Origin: JAGQYP01 sp041392305
Lineage (GTDB): Bacteria > Bacteroidota > Bacteroidia > Flavobacteriales_D > Crocinitomicaceae
Assembly: GCA_041392305.1 (NCBI GenBank)
Contig: JAWKMJ010000007.1
Location: 84,205 to 148,204 of the forward strand
DNA length: 64,000 bases
Reading direction: 5' to 3'
Shown here: one piece after another, positions 7,895-15,462 of the stretch
Position numbering within the stretch: position 1 is the stretch's first letter
How the letters are laid out: each line of letters opens with the position of its first letter
Position numbers and translations under genes: made by a program
Notes under the pieces: model-generated
What the model was told of the DNA's origin: nothing
Seen by the model: only the letters and a program-made list of their open reading frames with translations
The model's database searches: none

Positions 7895-9592
7895 CTAAGA
7901 GTTGCTGTTGAAATCATAAAATTTCACTTTCGCATCTACAAGTGGTTTTGTGGTATTTAAATCAGTTACGAACACGTGAATTCTTCTATCAGCTCCTGCC
8001 TTTGCTATTAATCCAATATCCGAAATCAAAACATTTCTTGAAACAGTTTTATCACGGTAGTAGTAATTCTTACATGGATTATCTCGATCGCTATAATCGT
8101 AATCATAATAATAATCGTAGCCATCATCATAATCGTAATAATAGTTGCTTCCCCAGTCTTTTTCAGACCATTCAGTTTCATCTTCTGCCATATTGATAAG
8201 GTCGTCATCGTCTTGCTCAGATGCATTTGTGGTGCAGCTATAGAGTGAGTAATTCTTTCTTGGAGTAATTGAAACACGATAAATTGCTCCAGGTTCTACC
8301 TTTATAATTGAACTCAAATCGATAGAAAAATTGTTCCAGGAATTTAGATTCAAACCTTTATCTTCCAAAGACAATTTTTGTTTGTAAACAGTTTTTCCAA
8401 CTCTTTTTAGCTGATATTGTCCTTCCAGATCATTGACTTGCAAGAATTGAATAATATTTTCTTCATAAATCTTGGCAACATAAACGTCTACGGCTTTCAG
8501 GTTTACAGATTTAAAGGGGACTTGTGCTCCTTGTGTACTTGGCACGATAACACCATTTCCTAAAAGCTCAACCTCCGGTTTGATGTCCTCAAATACCAAT
8601 TCAATTTTTTCTGGTTTATTTAATTTGAATCCAGAAATGTTCCGAATCGATCCAGAGATTGAAAGATCCTTGTCTCCGGTTATTCTTTTATCTGGATATA
8701 CTAAGAGTTTGTGTCCATCTACAATGGTGCTGATATTGTTTTCACCTAAGCTAACAATTCCACTCAAATCTTGACCATCATCCAGAGGATCACTAAAAAG
8801 GATAACTGCATGCTGTTCCGGAGCCTGAACCACCGAGATGTCTACAATCTTAAAGTCGCCTAAAGCAGGAATAAAGATTTCCTTGGAACCCGAAAGCTCT
8901 GCATCGATGCCCCCGCCATTCCATTCGAGGGTAACTTTGGATTCGATTGTTTTGCGTTTCACATTTTTTACAATGAATTTTTTCACCAATCCGCCAGTGA
9001 AATCCCACTTTACAGGGAGCTCGCTTCCTTCTTGAAAGGCATGTACAATTTTCTTTAAGCTTGTTGTATCAATAATGTCGGAGGACATTAATCTTCCCTC
9101 AATGATTTGGTTTTCCGGCTGATCGAATGAAGGGGTATTGATTCCGTCTACATAAACATGAAAAGTTTGTGGTTTAATTTTGAAGTTGAATTCAAAGACT
9201 TGAAATTCTGCTGGTACCTCCATGAGTTTGCCCAACTTAAAACTAGCCTTATATAATTGATTCGAAATCAAAGGCTCCTCAGGAATGAACTCGATGGTTG
9301 TATTGTTTCTCCAATAAGCTCGACCAGGTACACTAGGGGTGAAATCGAATAAATCACCAGGGATGGGTTCATCCATATTAATTTCCCCTTCATAGGGTGC
9401 TGCTAAACGAATTTGAATCGTCGACTGATTCGAAATCAAACCACCGGTAAAAGCTGAAATGTAATTGGAGAAACCTGGGTCGATTTCTACAATCTCATTT
9501 TTCTTATCGGTTGATTTTGCTCCGGAACAGGAATCTAAAGAAATAGAAAAGAGGAAAAGGATAGGGAAGAGTAGTAAATACAAACGTTTCAT
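7895..9592 (-). CDS. alpha-2-macroglobulin family lipoprotein, N-terminal fragment
   Basis: This 565-residue frame begins with a lipoprotein signal (MKRLYLLLFPILFLFSISLDSC, lipobox cysteine at residue 22), predicting a membrane-anchored periplasmic protein. Beta-rich macroglobulin-like domains follow, with the conserved early text PGRAYWRNNTTIEFIPEEPL. An unusual Asp/Tyr-rich stretch (YYYDYDDGYDYYYDYDYSD) lies near residue 490 in a probable surface loop. The frame is cut at FYDFNSNS by an indel; the expected continuation QQLLGSTSTDEKG is present one frame away. Confidence 0.85.
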   Translation of the reverse strand: MKRLYLLLFPILFLFSISLDSCSGAKSTDKKNEIVEIDPGFSNYISAFTGGLISNQSTIQIRLAAPYEGEINMDEPIPGDLFDFTPSVPGRAYWRNNTTIEFIPEEPLISNQLYKASFKLGKLMEVPAEFQVFEFNFKIKPQTFHVYVDGINTPSFDQPENQIIEGRLMSSDIIDTTSLKKIVHAFQEGSELPVKWDFTGGLVKKFIVKNVKRKTIESKVTLEWNGGGIDAELSGSKEIFIPALGDFKIVDISVVQAPEQHAVILFSDPLDDGQDLSGIVSLGENNISTIVDGHKLLVYPDKRITGDKDLSISGSIRNISGFKLNKPEKIELVFEDIKPEVELLGNGVIVPSTQGAQVPFKSVNLKAVDVYVAKIYEENIIQFLQVNDLEGQYQLKRVGKTVYKQKLSLEDKGLNLNSWNNFSIDLSSIIKVEPGAIYRVSITPRKNYSLYSCTTNASEQDDDDLINMAEDETEWSEKDWGSNYYYDYDDGYDYYYDYDYSDRDNPCKNYYYRDKTVSRNVLISDIGLIAKAGADRRIHVFVTDLNTTKPLVDAKVKFYDFNSNS

Positions 9593-9719
9593 AGCGGATT
9601 ATTTATTTAAATCGTTAATTATGAGGGCAAATTAGATATTTATTTACTCAAAATGAATGGATTCCATCAGTTTTTGCCCTGCAAAATATTATTTGCAGAA
9701 TTTGACTTATTATTTGATT

Positions 9720-9850
9720 TAGAGCAAGAGTGATGAGCAAGAGTGATGAGCAAGAGTGATGAGCAAGAGTAATGAGTAAGAGCAAGAGCAAGAGCAAGAG
9801 CAAGAGCAAGAGCAAGAGAAATGAGCAAGAGCAAGAGCAAGAGCAAGAGG
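9720..9850 (+). repeat. GAGCAAGAG hexanucleotide array
   Basis: Four copies of GAGCAAGAGTGAT-type 12-mers are followed by two blocks of perfect AGCAAG/GAGCAA hexamers. It lies between the TonB receptor and the alpha-2-macroglobulin gene. A second intergenic array of the same unit is at 33474-33595, and in-frame versions occur in three phosphatase genes. Any reading frames across it encode only Leu-Ala or Ser-Lys repeats and are not genes. Confidence 0.9.
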
Positions 9851-9905
9851 GATACTTTGATTACTCTATGTCCTCTGCGGCTAAAAAAATGCGCGTGTAA
9901 AAGTA

Positions 9906-9948
9906 AACCTCGCAGGTCAATGCCCATAATGGAAAGACCTACGAGGTT
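9906..9948. terminator. long hairpin, AACCTCGCAGGTC...GACCTACGAGGTT
   Basis: Two 13-bp arms with one mismatch enclose a 17-base loop that itself contains CCAT-A-ATGG. It lies downstream of the TonB receptor (minus strand) and upstream of the alpha-2-macroglobulin gene. There is no adjoining T-run, so it may be a REP-type palindrome or an mRNA-stabilising hairpin and not a classical terminator. Confidence 0.5.
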
Positions 9949-10035
9949 AATACTCGAATAACTCTACATTCGAATAACTCTACACTCGAAAAATTATCTC
10001 CCTATCGGTCGATGAGCTCGCTATCGCTCGGTTCT
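9949..10035. repeat. ATTCGAATAACTCTACA units and a 44-bp dispersed repeat
   Basis: Bases 9949-9990 hold three ACTCGAATAACTCTACA-like units, a word seen again at 38125-38211. Bases 9992-10035 (AATTAT ... GGTTCT, containing GGTCGATGAGCTCG) match 24158-24201 over the same 44-bp length, with mostly transition differences. Both lie just downstream of a minus-strand gene. Confidence 0.65.
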
Positions 10036-10048
10036 GCACTCGAGTAGA

Positions 10049-12457
10049 TTAAAAATTCCAAGTTAAACCAAAAATGAAATTTCTTCCTGCTCCTGAGATT
10101 CCTGAACTGTAGGGTCTGTATCTCACATTTGTAATGTTTTCAATTCCTGCTGTTATATGGAACTGATCCCATAATGTGTACATAGCTTTAAAGTTGAGTG
10201 TATACCATGACGGAACGTAGGTTTCTCCATTTTCATCATGTGCATAAATTTCATCTTTTCCTTGTTCTTCCACAGCAAGTTTATCGTGAGCTCTGCCTCC
10301 TTGATAGTTCACATAGACTTCCAATTTCAGGTTTTTGAAAGTATAATTGAATCGACCGGCCCCAAAAATTGGTGCGGCATGTCTCGAAGCACTGATGGTT
10401 CCATCATCCATTTCTTCTTTACCTTCTTGCCAGTTGAAGTCGGCAACAATTCCAAATCCTTTAGGTAACTTGAATTCGGCATGGAACATAACTCCATATA
10501 CATAAGCATTGGCAGCGTTTTGGATGGCCTGAACTTTGCTCAGCTGACCTCCATACATGATGCTGTCTTGTCCGTTTAATTGGTAATCTCTTCTTACCAA
10601 AGCATTGTTCAAATAAGTATAGTATCCATCCAATTCAATTTTCGCAACGTCCCCAAATACTTTAGTAATTCCTATATCTCCGCTGTAAGCATATTCCGAT
10701 TTTAGATCGGGATTTGGAATAACTACGGAGCCTGGTTCGGAGTCAAATATTTTTCCAATATCGTCCACATTTGGAGATCGGAAGGCTGTCCCGAAATTTG
10801 CTCTAATTGCCCATTTTTGCGTAGGTTTATAAACAAAACCGATGCTTCCTGTAAGCGCTCCATTTTTCAGATCCGCAGTTTCAAATGGGAAGGGGTAGAA
10901 ATCTTTGTTGTTACTAAAATCAGAATGCATCAAATAATAAGTGTATCGCAACCCGGCTTGTAATGTAAACTTGGTTGAAATCCGATACTCGTCATTCACG
11001 TAGGCAGAAATTGATTGCCATCGTGAGTTTGGATACCGCGCCGGACCTTGATTTACAATGTCGCTTGTGATGTCTTCTGTGGTCCCACTTGATTTTACAT
11101 CATTGAGAACATATTCGAATCCATAAAACAATGTATTCTTTTCTCCTAAGCCTTTTTTGAAGTCTAAATTTGCAGAATAGGCATCTACTCTCTCCACATT
11201 GTTTTCCAACCAGATACTGTTGAAATTTCTTGAGTGTCTGCTTTCTGCAAATGACTGTTGGGCAATTCTCAGAGTCATTTCGTCATAAACAGCATTACTT
11301 CCAGAATGATTGATAGATAAATTATTCATCATCCATTTTTGCGGACCATAATCCCAAACTGCATATCGGGGCAAGCCATTTTTCATGCGATTATGTCTGT
11401 CATATCTTCCATAAGAGGAAGTTTCGGAATAATGAAAACCGTACTCTAAATTCCAATTTTTACTAGGTTGGTATCGGATCTTCTGCATGATATTGAATTG
11501 TGAATAGGCAGTTGGACTCTGTTCTAATTTATTGTCCTGAAATACAACTACATCTTGGCTGTCTATTCGCGCAACATGAAAAGGTTTTACATACTCATCT
11601 GATCCAAAAGCTCCTTGTTTGAGGTTTTCAAAATCCCAGTAACTCACACTGGTAACAAAAGCAAACTTTTTCCAACCTACATTCACATCAAAGTGCCCCG
11701 TTTTTTCTAGGTTTGCCGACGAAAATCGAGCTGAAGCCTTTCCTTTAACTAAAGGTTTGTCTTCAGTAGATAATTGCGGAGTCAAGGTGTTGATACTCAT
11801 TACTCCTCCAATCGCATCACTACCGTAGTTTACCGAACCAGGTCCCATTAAAACTTCCATACTTTCTGTTGCAAATGGATCCATGTTAATGATATTTTGC
11901 AAGTTTCCTCCTCGAAAAATGGCGGTGTTCATTCGTACCCCATCTACAGTGTATAAAAGTCGATTTGTGGCAAAACCTCGAATCATAGGACTTCCTCCAC
12001 CTTGTTGACTCTTTTGAATAAAAATCTTTGAAGAACTTCCAAGTAAATCTGCTGCCGTCTGCGGATTCAGAAACAAATTATCACTTTGTCTGATGCGCTC
12101 AACTTTTTGAGGGAGATCATTGAGATTTTGCCTCCAACGGGTTGCAGCAATGACCACAGCGTCTAAATTAAAATTCAAAGATTTTAAATAGATTTTGAAT
12201 CCTGTGCTTTGTAATTCAGCAAAGGACTTTTCCTGTGTTTCAAAGCCGGGTGACTGAATATAGATTTTTTCAGCACCTTCGAAACCTGAAATATCGGCAC
12301 TTCCGTTTTCATTTGTCATGACTGACTTGTCAGGTTTGTTACTTGATATATAAGCCAATTTTACAGGCTTTTGGTCTGCATCATTATAGACCGTGAGGTT
12401 CTGGGAATATCCAAAATAGGACATACCCATAACCATGAGAATAATTAGTATTTTCAT
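10049..12457 (-). CDS. TonB-dependent outer-membrane receptor (heme/siderophore type)
   Basis: This 802-residue protein has a signal peptide (residues 1-18) and a short carboxypeptidase-regulatory-like N-terminal extension (about 20-100). The plug domain (about 105-225) contains PMIRGFATNRLLYTVDGVR, and a 22-stranded barrel ends in the canonical aromatic FIFGLTWNF. The plug text resembles the heme/hemoglobin receptor group, but the substrate cannot be decided from sequence alone. It would import its ligand across the outer membrane using TonB-ExbBD energy. Two minus-strand genes lie immediately upstream (12522-13049 and 13097-13843), and the first has the look of a receptor-linked accessory protein. 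Confidence 0.92.
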   Translation of the reverse strand: MKILIILMVMGMSYFGYSQNLTVYNDADQKPVKLAYISSNKPDKSVMTNENGSADISGFEGAEKIYIQSPGFETQEKSFAELQSTGFKIYLKSLNFNLDAVVIAATRWRQNLNDLPQKVERIRQSDNLFLNPQTAADLLGSSSKIFIQKSQQGGGSPMIRGFATNRLLYTVDGVRMNTAIFRGGNLQNIINMDPFATESMEVLMGPGSVNYGSDAIGGVMSINTLTPQLSTEDKPLVKGKASARFSSANLEKTGHFDVNVGWKKFAFVTSVSYWDFENLKQGAFGSDEYVKPFHVARIDSQDVVVFQDNKLEQSPTAYSQFNIMQKIRYQPSKNWNLEYGFHYSETSSYGRYDRHNRMKNGLPRYAVWDYGPQKWMMNNLSINHSGSNAVYDEMTLRIAQQSFAESRHSRNFNSIWLENNVERVDAYSANLDFKKGLGEKNTLFYGFEYVLNDVKSSGTTEDITSDIVNQGPARYPNSRWQSISAYVNDEYRISTKFTLQAGLRYTYYLMHSDFSNNKDFYPFPFETADLKNGALTGSIGFVYKPTQKWAIRANFGTAFRSPNVDDIGKIFDSEPGSVVIPNPDLKSEYAYSGDIGITKVFGDVAKIELDGYYTYLNNALVRRDYQLNGQDSIMYGGQLSKVQAIQNAANAYVYGVMFHAEFKLPKGFGIVADFNWQEGKEEMDDGTISASRHAAPIFGAGRFNYTFKNLKLEVYVNYQGGRAHDKLAVEEQGKDEIYAHDENGETYVPSWYTLNFKAMYTLWDQFHITAGIENITNVRYRPYSSGISGAGRNFIFGLTWNF

Positions 12458-12521
12458 TTGTATGATTTATGTAATTGATAACTTTCTTCTCAAAACATTC
12501 TGAGAAAACTGATGAATCAAA

Positions 12522-13049
12522 TTACACAATTGGGGGTGGCGTGTCAGGTGAAAAATTAGGATTGCGAAGATTAAAAGGTTTACTTATAATCTCTAAAGTA
12601 GCTTGGTTTATTGAAGATAAAAGAATCGAAGCATCTTCTAGATAAAGGGATTTTAAAATTTTGAGATAACTGCGCTTATTTTTATTTCTTTCTTGATTAC
12701 CACCAAGTAAATCTTCTAACGCAGCAGTCAATTGCTGATTCAATACAGTTTCTTCATTATCTGGCCAACAATAAAAGATGATGTGTTCTCCATCAAACTC
12801 TGCTGAAACGATATCATACATCTGACCTTTATATTCAAATTCTTTTGAATGTTCCCACTCAAGCTCTTTGACAAATTCTTCAAAGCTCAGACGAATTTTT
12901 ACCAACTCTTCTTTATCAATGCCTTGGATGATTTCCTTTTTAACTTGTTTTCGAATTTTATATTTCTGAATAGGAAACCAAACACTCATAAAGATCAGTG
13001 GAAGAAAAAGGGCGAATGCTAGACTACTGCTTAAAAGTATGTTTCTCAT
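12522..13049 (-). CDS. single-pass membrane protein linked to TonB receptor
   Basis: I chose the ATG at 13049 (MRNILLSSSLAFALFLPLIF), which starts directly with one membrane anchor; a TTG 18 bases upstream is less likely. The roughly 175-residue product has an FEYKGQMYDIVSAEF segment, a YCWPDNEE segment and a proline-rich C-terminal tail ending TPPPIV. Small proteins with this layout (anchor, beta hairpin, TPPP tail) are often encoded next to TonB-dependent receptors in Bacteroidota. Their role is unknown, possibly metal or ligand sensing. It is 64 bases upstream of the receptor and probably co-transcribed. Confidence 0.65.
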   Translation of the reverse strand: MRNILLSSSLAFALFLPLIFMSVWFPIQKYKIRKQVKKEIIQGIDKEELVKIRLSFEEFVKELEWEHSKEFEYKGQMYDIVSAEFDGEHIIFYCWPDNEETVLNQQLTAALEDLLGGNQERNKNKRSYLKILKSLYLEDASILLSSINQATLEIISKPFNLRNPNFSPDTPPPIV

Positions 13050-13096
13050 GTCTGTCGAACCTTGCAAAAATAATAGAATTCGAAAGATAATTGAAA

Positions 13097-13843
13097 TTAA
13101 TTTTTCTGACTCTTCAAAATTTGGAAAGTATACTGAATACCAATTACCAGTGTGTGATGTAATTGAATCAGGTTTGGATTAACTTTAATAAATTGAAATA
13201 GATATCCTAAATTTAAGCTGCTCTGTTTGGAAAAGCTCCAACCGAAACCGGCATACACCCAATTGCGATCGTAGGTCATATTTTGAAACTTGGAATTCAT
13301 CCGGATCATAATTTCGTCAAAGGTTTTGAAAAAGAATTGTTTTGCGAAAGGGACTTTCAGTATAATTCGGTATCGGATGCGATTACTGAAATTAACGCCA
13401 TCTCTTGTAAATTGATGCAACGAATCTTCATCGAAATGTTCCGTGAATCTTTGTTCAAAACGAATTCTATGTTTGAATTGAACACGCTCAATTTTATGTT
13501 GGATAAGGATTTGTTCCCAAATATTGTTTTCTTGAATAGGGAAGGGTTTCATGTTCTCAGAAAAAGGATATGTTCTTATGTAGGAATAGCCTAAACTAAA
13601 ATTGAGCTGCTCGCTAAGCTGATATCTTACTGAAGGTCGGACAATAAATTGTTCCCAATGCTTTAGGAAGTGAGTTCTTCTTATATGTATTTCATTCGAG
13701 ACTGACCAGTGCATTCCAATCTTCATTCTAATGTTAGATGCCAACCAGAAATCAGCATAATTCTGTCTTTCTTGACTTATCCCAACAGCAAAAGTCAAGA
13801 GAAAACCTCCAACACACATCCATCTGCCAATACGAAAGGGCAT
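13097..13843 (-). CDS. DUF2490 outer-membrane beta-barrel protein
   Basis: The 248-residue product has an N-terminal hydrophobic signal (about residues 1-24). The mature part is typical of DUF2490: DFWLASNIRMKIGMHWSVSN at the start, EQFIVRPSVRYQLSEQLNFS, then alternating amphipathic strands rich in aromatic and basic residues such as FKHRIRFEQRF, ending in the strand GIQYTF with a short charged tail. The family is predicted to form small outer-membrane barrels of unknown function. It heads a possible three-gene unit with 12522-13049 and the TonB receptor. Confidence 0.85.
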   Translation of the reverse strand: MPFRIGRWMCVGGFLLTFAVGISQERQNYADFWLASNIRMKIGMHWSVSNEIHIRRTHFLKHWEQFIVRPSVRYQLSEQLNFSLGYSYIRTYPFSENMKPFPIQENNIWEQILIQHKIERVQFKHRIRFEQRFTEHFDEDSLHQFTRDGVNFSNRIRYRIILKVPFAKQFFFKTFDEIMIRMNSKFQNMTYDRNWVYAGFGWSFSKQSSLNLGYLFQFIKVNPNLIQLHHTLVIGIQYTFQILKSQKN

Positions 13844-14028
13844 ACCTTTGATCTTTGATTTTCTTTGGTAACAAAATTAGCCTTGATGAAATTGAAAAAA
13901 GGTGATTAAAAGCACAGAGCTATAATTTTCTGACAATTTTTCAGATTCCCTATACTTGAAATGAAATTTCGTCAGCAGTTTTAAAATTCCTTAACATGTT
14001 GAATGTCAAATTGTCCGAGCCTTTCAAT

Positions 14029-14044
14029 TGGCATTTGTTTTGAA
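14029..14044 (+). promoter_or_regulatory. possible sigma-54-like element upstream of hsp20
   Basis: TGGCAT-N5-TTGAA lies 50 bases before the hsp20 start. The GG/TG spacing fits the sigma-54 -24/-12 pattern (TGGCAC-N5-TTGCA), but the -12 GC is replaced by GA, which is a serious mismatch. Treat as a weak candidate. Confidence 0.25.
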
Positions 14045-14093
14045 TATCACTTTTTAGAATTTTAAAGCAAAAGTTGAATTAAAAATAGAAGTT

Positions 14094-14531
14094 ATGACAA
14101 TCATTAAAAGAAATCAAAGCTTGTTTCCATCTATGTTCAATAATTTTTTTGAAAATGAATGGAGAAATGGAACTGGACTTTCTACCAGTTTTGCCAATCA
14201 ACCCTCTGTTAATATTAAAGAAACTGAGGAGAACTTTCTAATAGAAATGGCCACTCCTGGTATCAAAAAAGAGGAAATCAATATTCAAATTGAAAATGGA
14301 GTTTTAATTGTTTCCGCAATGACTAAAGGAGAGCATGTGGATACCGATAAGGAAGAAAGGTATACGAGAAGAGAATTTTATAGTACTTCCTTCAGACAAA
14401 CCTTTACACTTTCGGAAGGTATTGATGAGAAGCAAATTGGGGCAAAATATGAGGACGGGGTTCTAAACATTGTTTTACCAAAGGCAGATGTAGCAAAACC
14501 GAAACCTGTTCAACAAATCAAAATAGCTTAA
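14094..14531 (+). CDS. Hsp20/alpha-crystallin small heat-shock protein
   Basis: The 145-residue product is an ATP-independent holdase chaperone that binds unfolding proteins in the cytoplasm. The N-terminal arm (1-35) includes SLFPSMFNNFFENEW. The alpha-crystallin domain (about 38-140) has the family text VNIKETEENFLIEMATPGIK, EEINIQIENGVLIVSA and the C-terminal AKYEDGVLNIVLPK ('A.x.nGvL.i..pK'). A C-terminal IKIA gives the I-x-I/V-type motif used for oligomerisation. It is a single-gene unit with its own terminator. Confidence 0.96.
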   Translation: MTIIKRNQSLFPSMFNNFFENEWRNGTGLSTSFANQPSVNIKETEENFLIEMATPGIKKEEINIQIENGVLIVSAMTKGEHVDTDKEERYTRREFYSTSFRQTFTLSEGIDEKQIGAKYEDGVLNIVLPKADVAKPKPVQQIKIA

Positions 14532-14579
14532 AGCAGTAAGTAGTAAATCAGTTTATAATCTGATGTTTTAGTTGTAAAT

Positions 14580-14606
14580 AAGGGCTTCGAAGGAGGCCCT
14601 TTTTTA
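14580..14606 (+). terminator. terminator after hsp20
   Basis: The stem AAGGGC...GCCCTT with a 10-base loop is followed by a run of six or more T. It overlaps the last codons of the convergent LytTR gene, so it may serve hsp20 only. Confidence 0.8.
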
Positions 14607-15359
14607 TGAGATCTTTAATTCTTTTAGCATACGTTCAAATTCTTGCTTTTTTTCTCTTGAAACGGACACGAGATGTTGACCATCCATAAGGATTGTGCCT
14701 TCTCCTTTCAAATATTTTTGAACGAAATTTAAATTGATAATATGGGATCTGTGCGTTCTAAAAAATAAAGGACGTCCAACGAGTAAATCTTCAAAAAATT
14801 TCAACTTCTTACTTACCAAAATTTTAGAGCCATTTTCCAAATGAACATGGGTGTAGGCACCATCAGCCTGAAAGACTACAATGTCTTTCAATTCAAGAAA
14901 AACTAGTCCGTCATTCATAGGTAAGGCAATTCGTTTAATCTCTGCGCTATTGAGATTTTCTTGCATTAGATGCAGTCGTTGGTCCGCATTTTTCAGGTTG
15001 CGTTTCTCTTTGAATTTTTCTACTGCCTGGACGAGTTGGTCAATATCAATAGGTTTCAGAATATAGTCAATAGCTGAAACTTCAAAAGCCTTGATCGCGT
15101 GCTCACTGTATGCCGTTACAAATATGATTTCAAAGTCCACTTTCTCAAAGAATTTAAGCAGCTCAAATCCATTATAAAATGGCATTTCAACATCAAGAAA
15201 GACCAATTCCGGTTTGTATTGATTAATTGCGATAACTCCATCAGGAACATTTGCAGAGGTCGCAATAATCTCAACCTCAGCGCAGTAAGCTGATAATAGT
15301 GAGGAAAGCGTGTTTCTCGCTTTTTCCTCATCATCGATCAAAAGTGCTTTAATTTTCAT
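14604..15359 (-). CDS. LytTR-family response regulator
   Basis: The 251-residue product has a receiver domain (residues 1-120) with DD at 9-10, the phospho-acceptor Asp56 in LVFLDVEMP, the conserved T in FVTAYSEHA and K in YILKPID. A linker follows, then a LytTR DNA-binding domain (about 145-250) with VFQADGAYTHVHLENG and FFRTHRSHIINL. It is the partner of the histidine kinase encoded just upstream (104 bases away, same strand). The target genes are unknown. Confidence 0.96.
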   Translation of the reverse strand: MKIKALLIDDEEKARNTLSSLLSAYCAEVEIIATSANVPDGVIAINQYKPELVFLDVEMPFYNGFELLKFFEKVDFEIIFVTAYSEHAIKAFEVSAIDYILKPIDIDQLVQAVEKFKEKRNLKNADQRLHLMQENLNSAEIKRIALPMNDGLVFLELKDIVVFQADGAYTHVHLENGSKILVSKKLKFFEDLLVGRPLFFRTHRSHIINLNFVQKYLKGEGTILMDGQHLVSVSREKKQEFERMLKELKIS

Positions 15360-15462
15360 GTGTTATTTAGAGTCCTTTTTAGACTCAATTTCAAATTTAA
15401 ATAAGGAATGAGAACATCGCCTTTCGATTTTCACAAATTGACCTTTTGAATTCACTGGTGGA

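Larger units (their letters stand above)
4024..9592 (-). pseudogene. alpha-2-macroglobulin family lipoprotein locus, interrupted by many indels
   Basis: Joined across frames, the locus spells one protein of about 1,850 residues, the usual size of bacterial alpha-2-macroglobulins, which trap proteases in the periplasm through a reactive thioester. Large clean blocks are 9592-7895 and 7362-4147. Between them, at 7360-7900, coherent protein text continues (for example GSTSTDEKG, then VRYVFEN, then VVVAENG, then QKAYLKLRDG) but changes frame every few dozen bases. The last 40 codons (LNATYLGKFYMP ... GGWVEVVKQTND, stop at 4024) lie in two further frames. At least nine indels are needed, several in A or T homopolymers. 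All domains are present, so sequencing or assembly error is at least as likely as decay. No pbpC-like gene is adjacent. Confidence 0.85.

Noticed and set aside
9667..9927. Minus-strand frame encoding repeated Leu-Ala-Leu-Ala residues
   Set aside because: It is a translation of the GAGCAA hexamer array without any domain or conserved start. Similar Leu/Ser/Cys-rich frames at 33383-33616 arise from the second array.
13283..13594. Plus-strand frame of 103 residues inside the DUF2490 gene
   Set aside because: Antisense shadow of a well-supported beta-barrel gene; no start context or homology.
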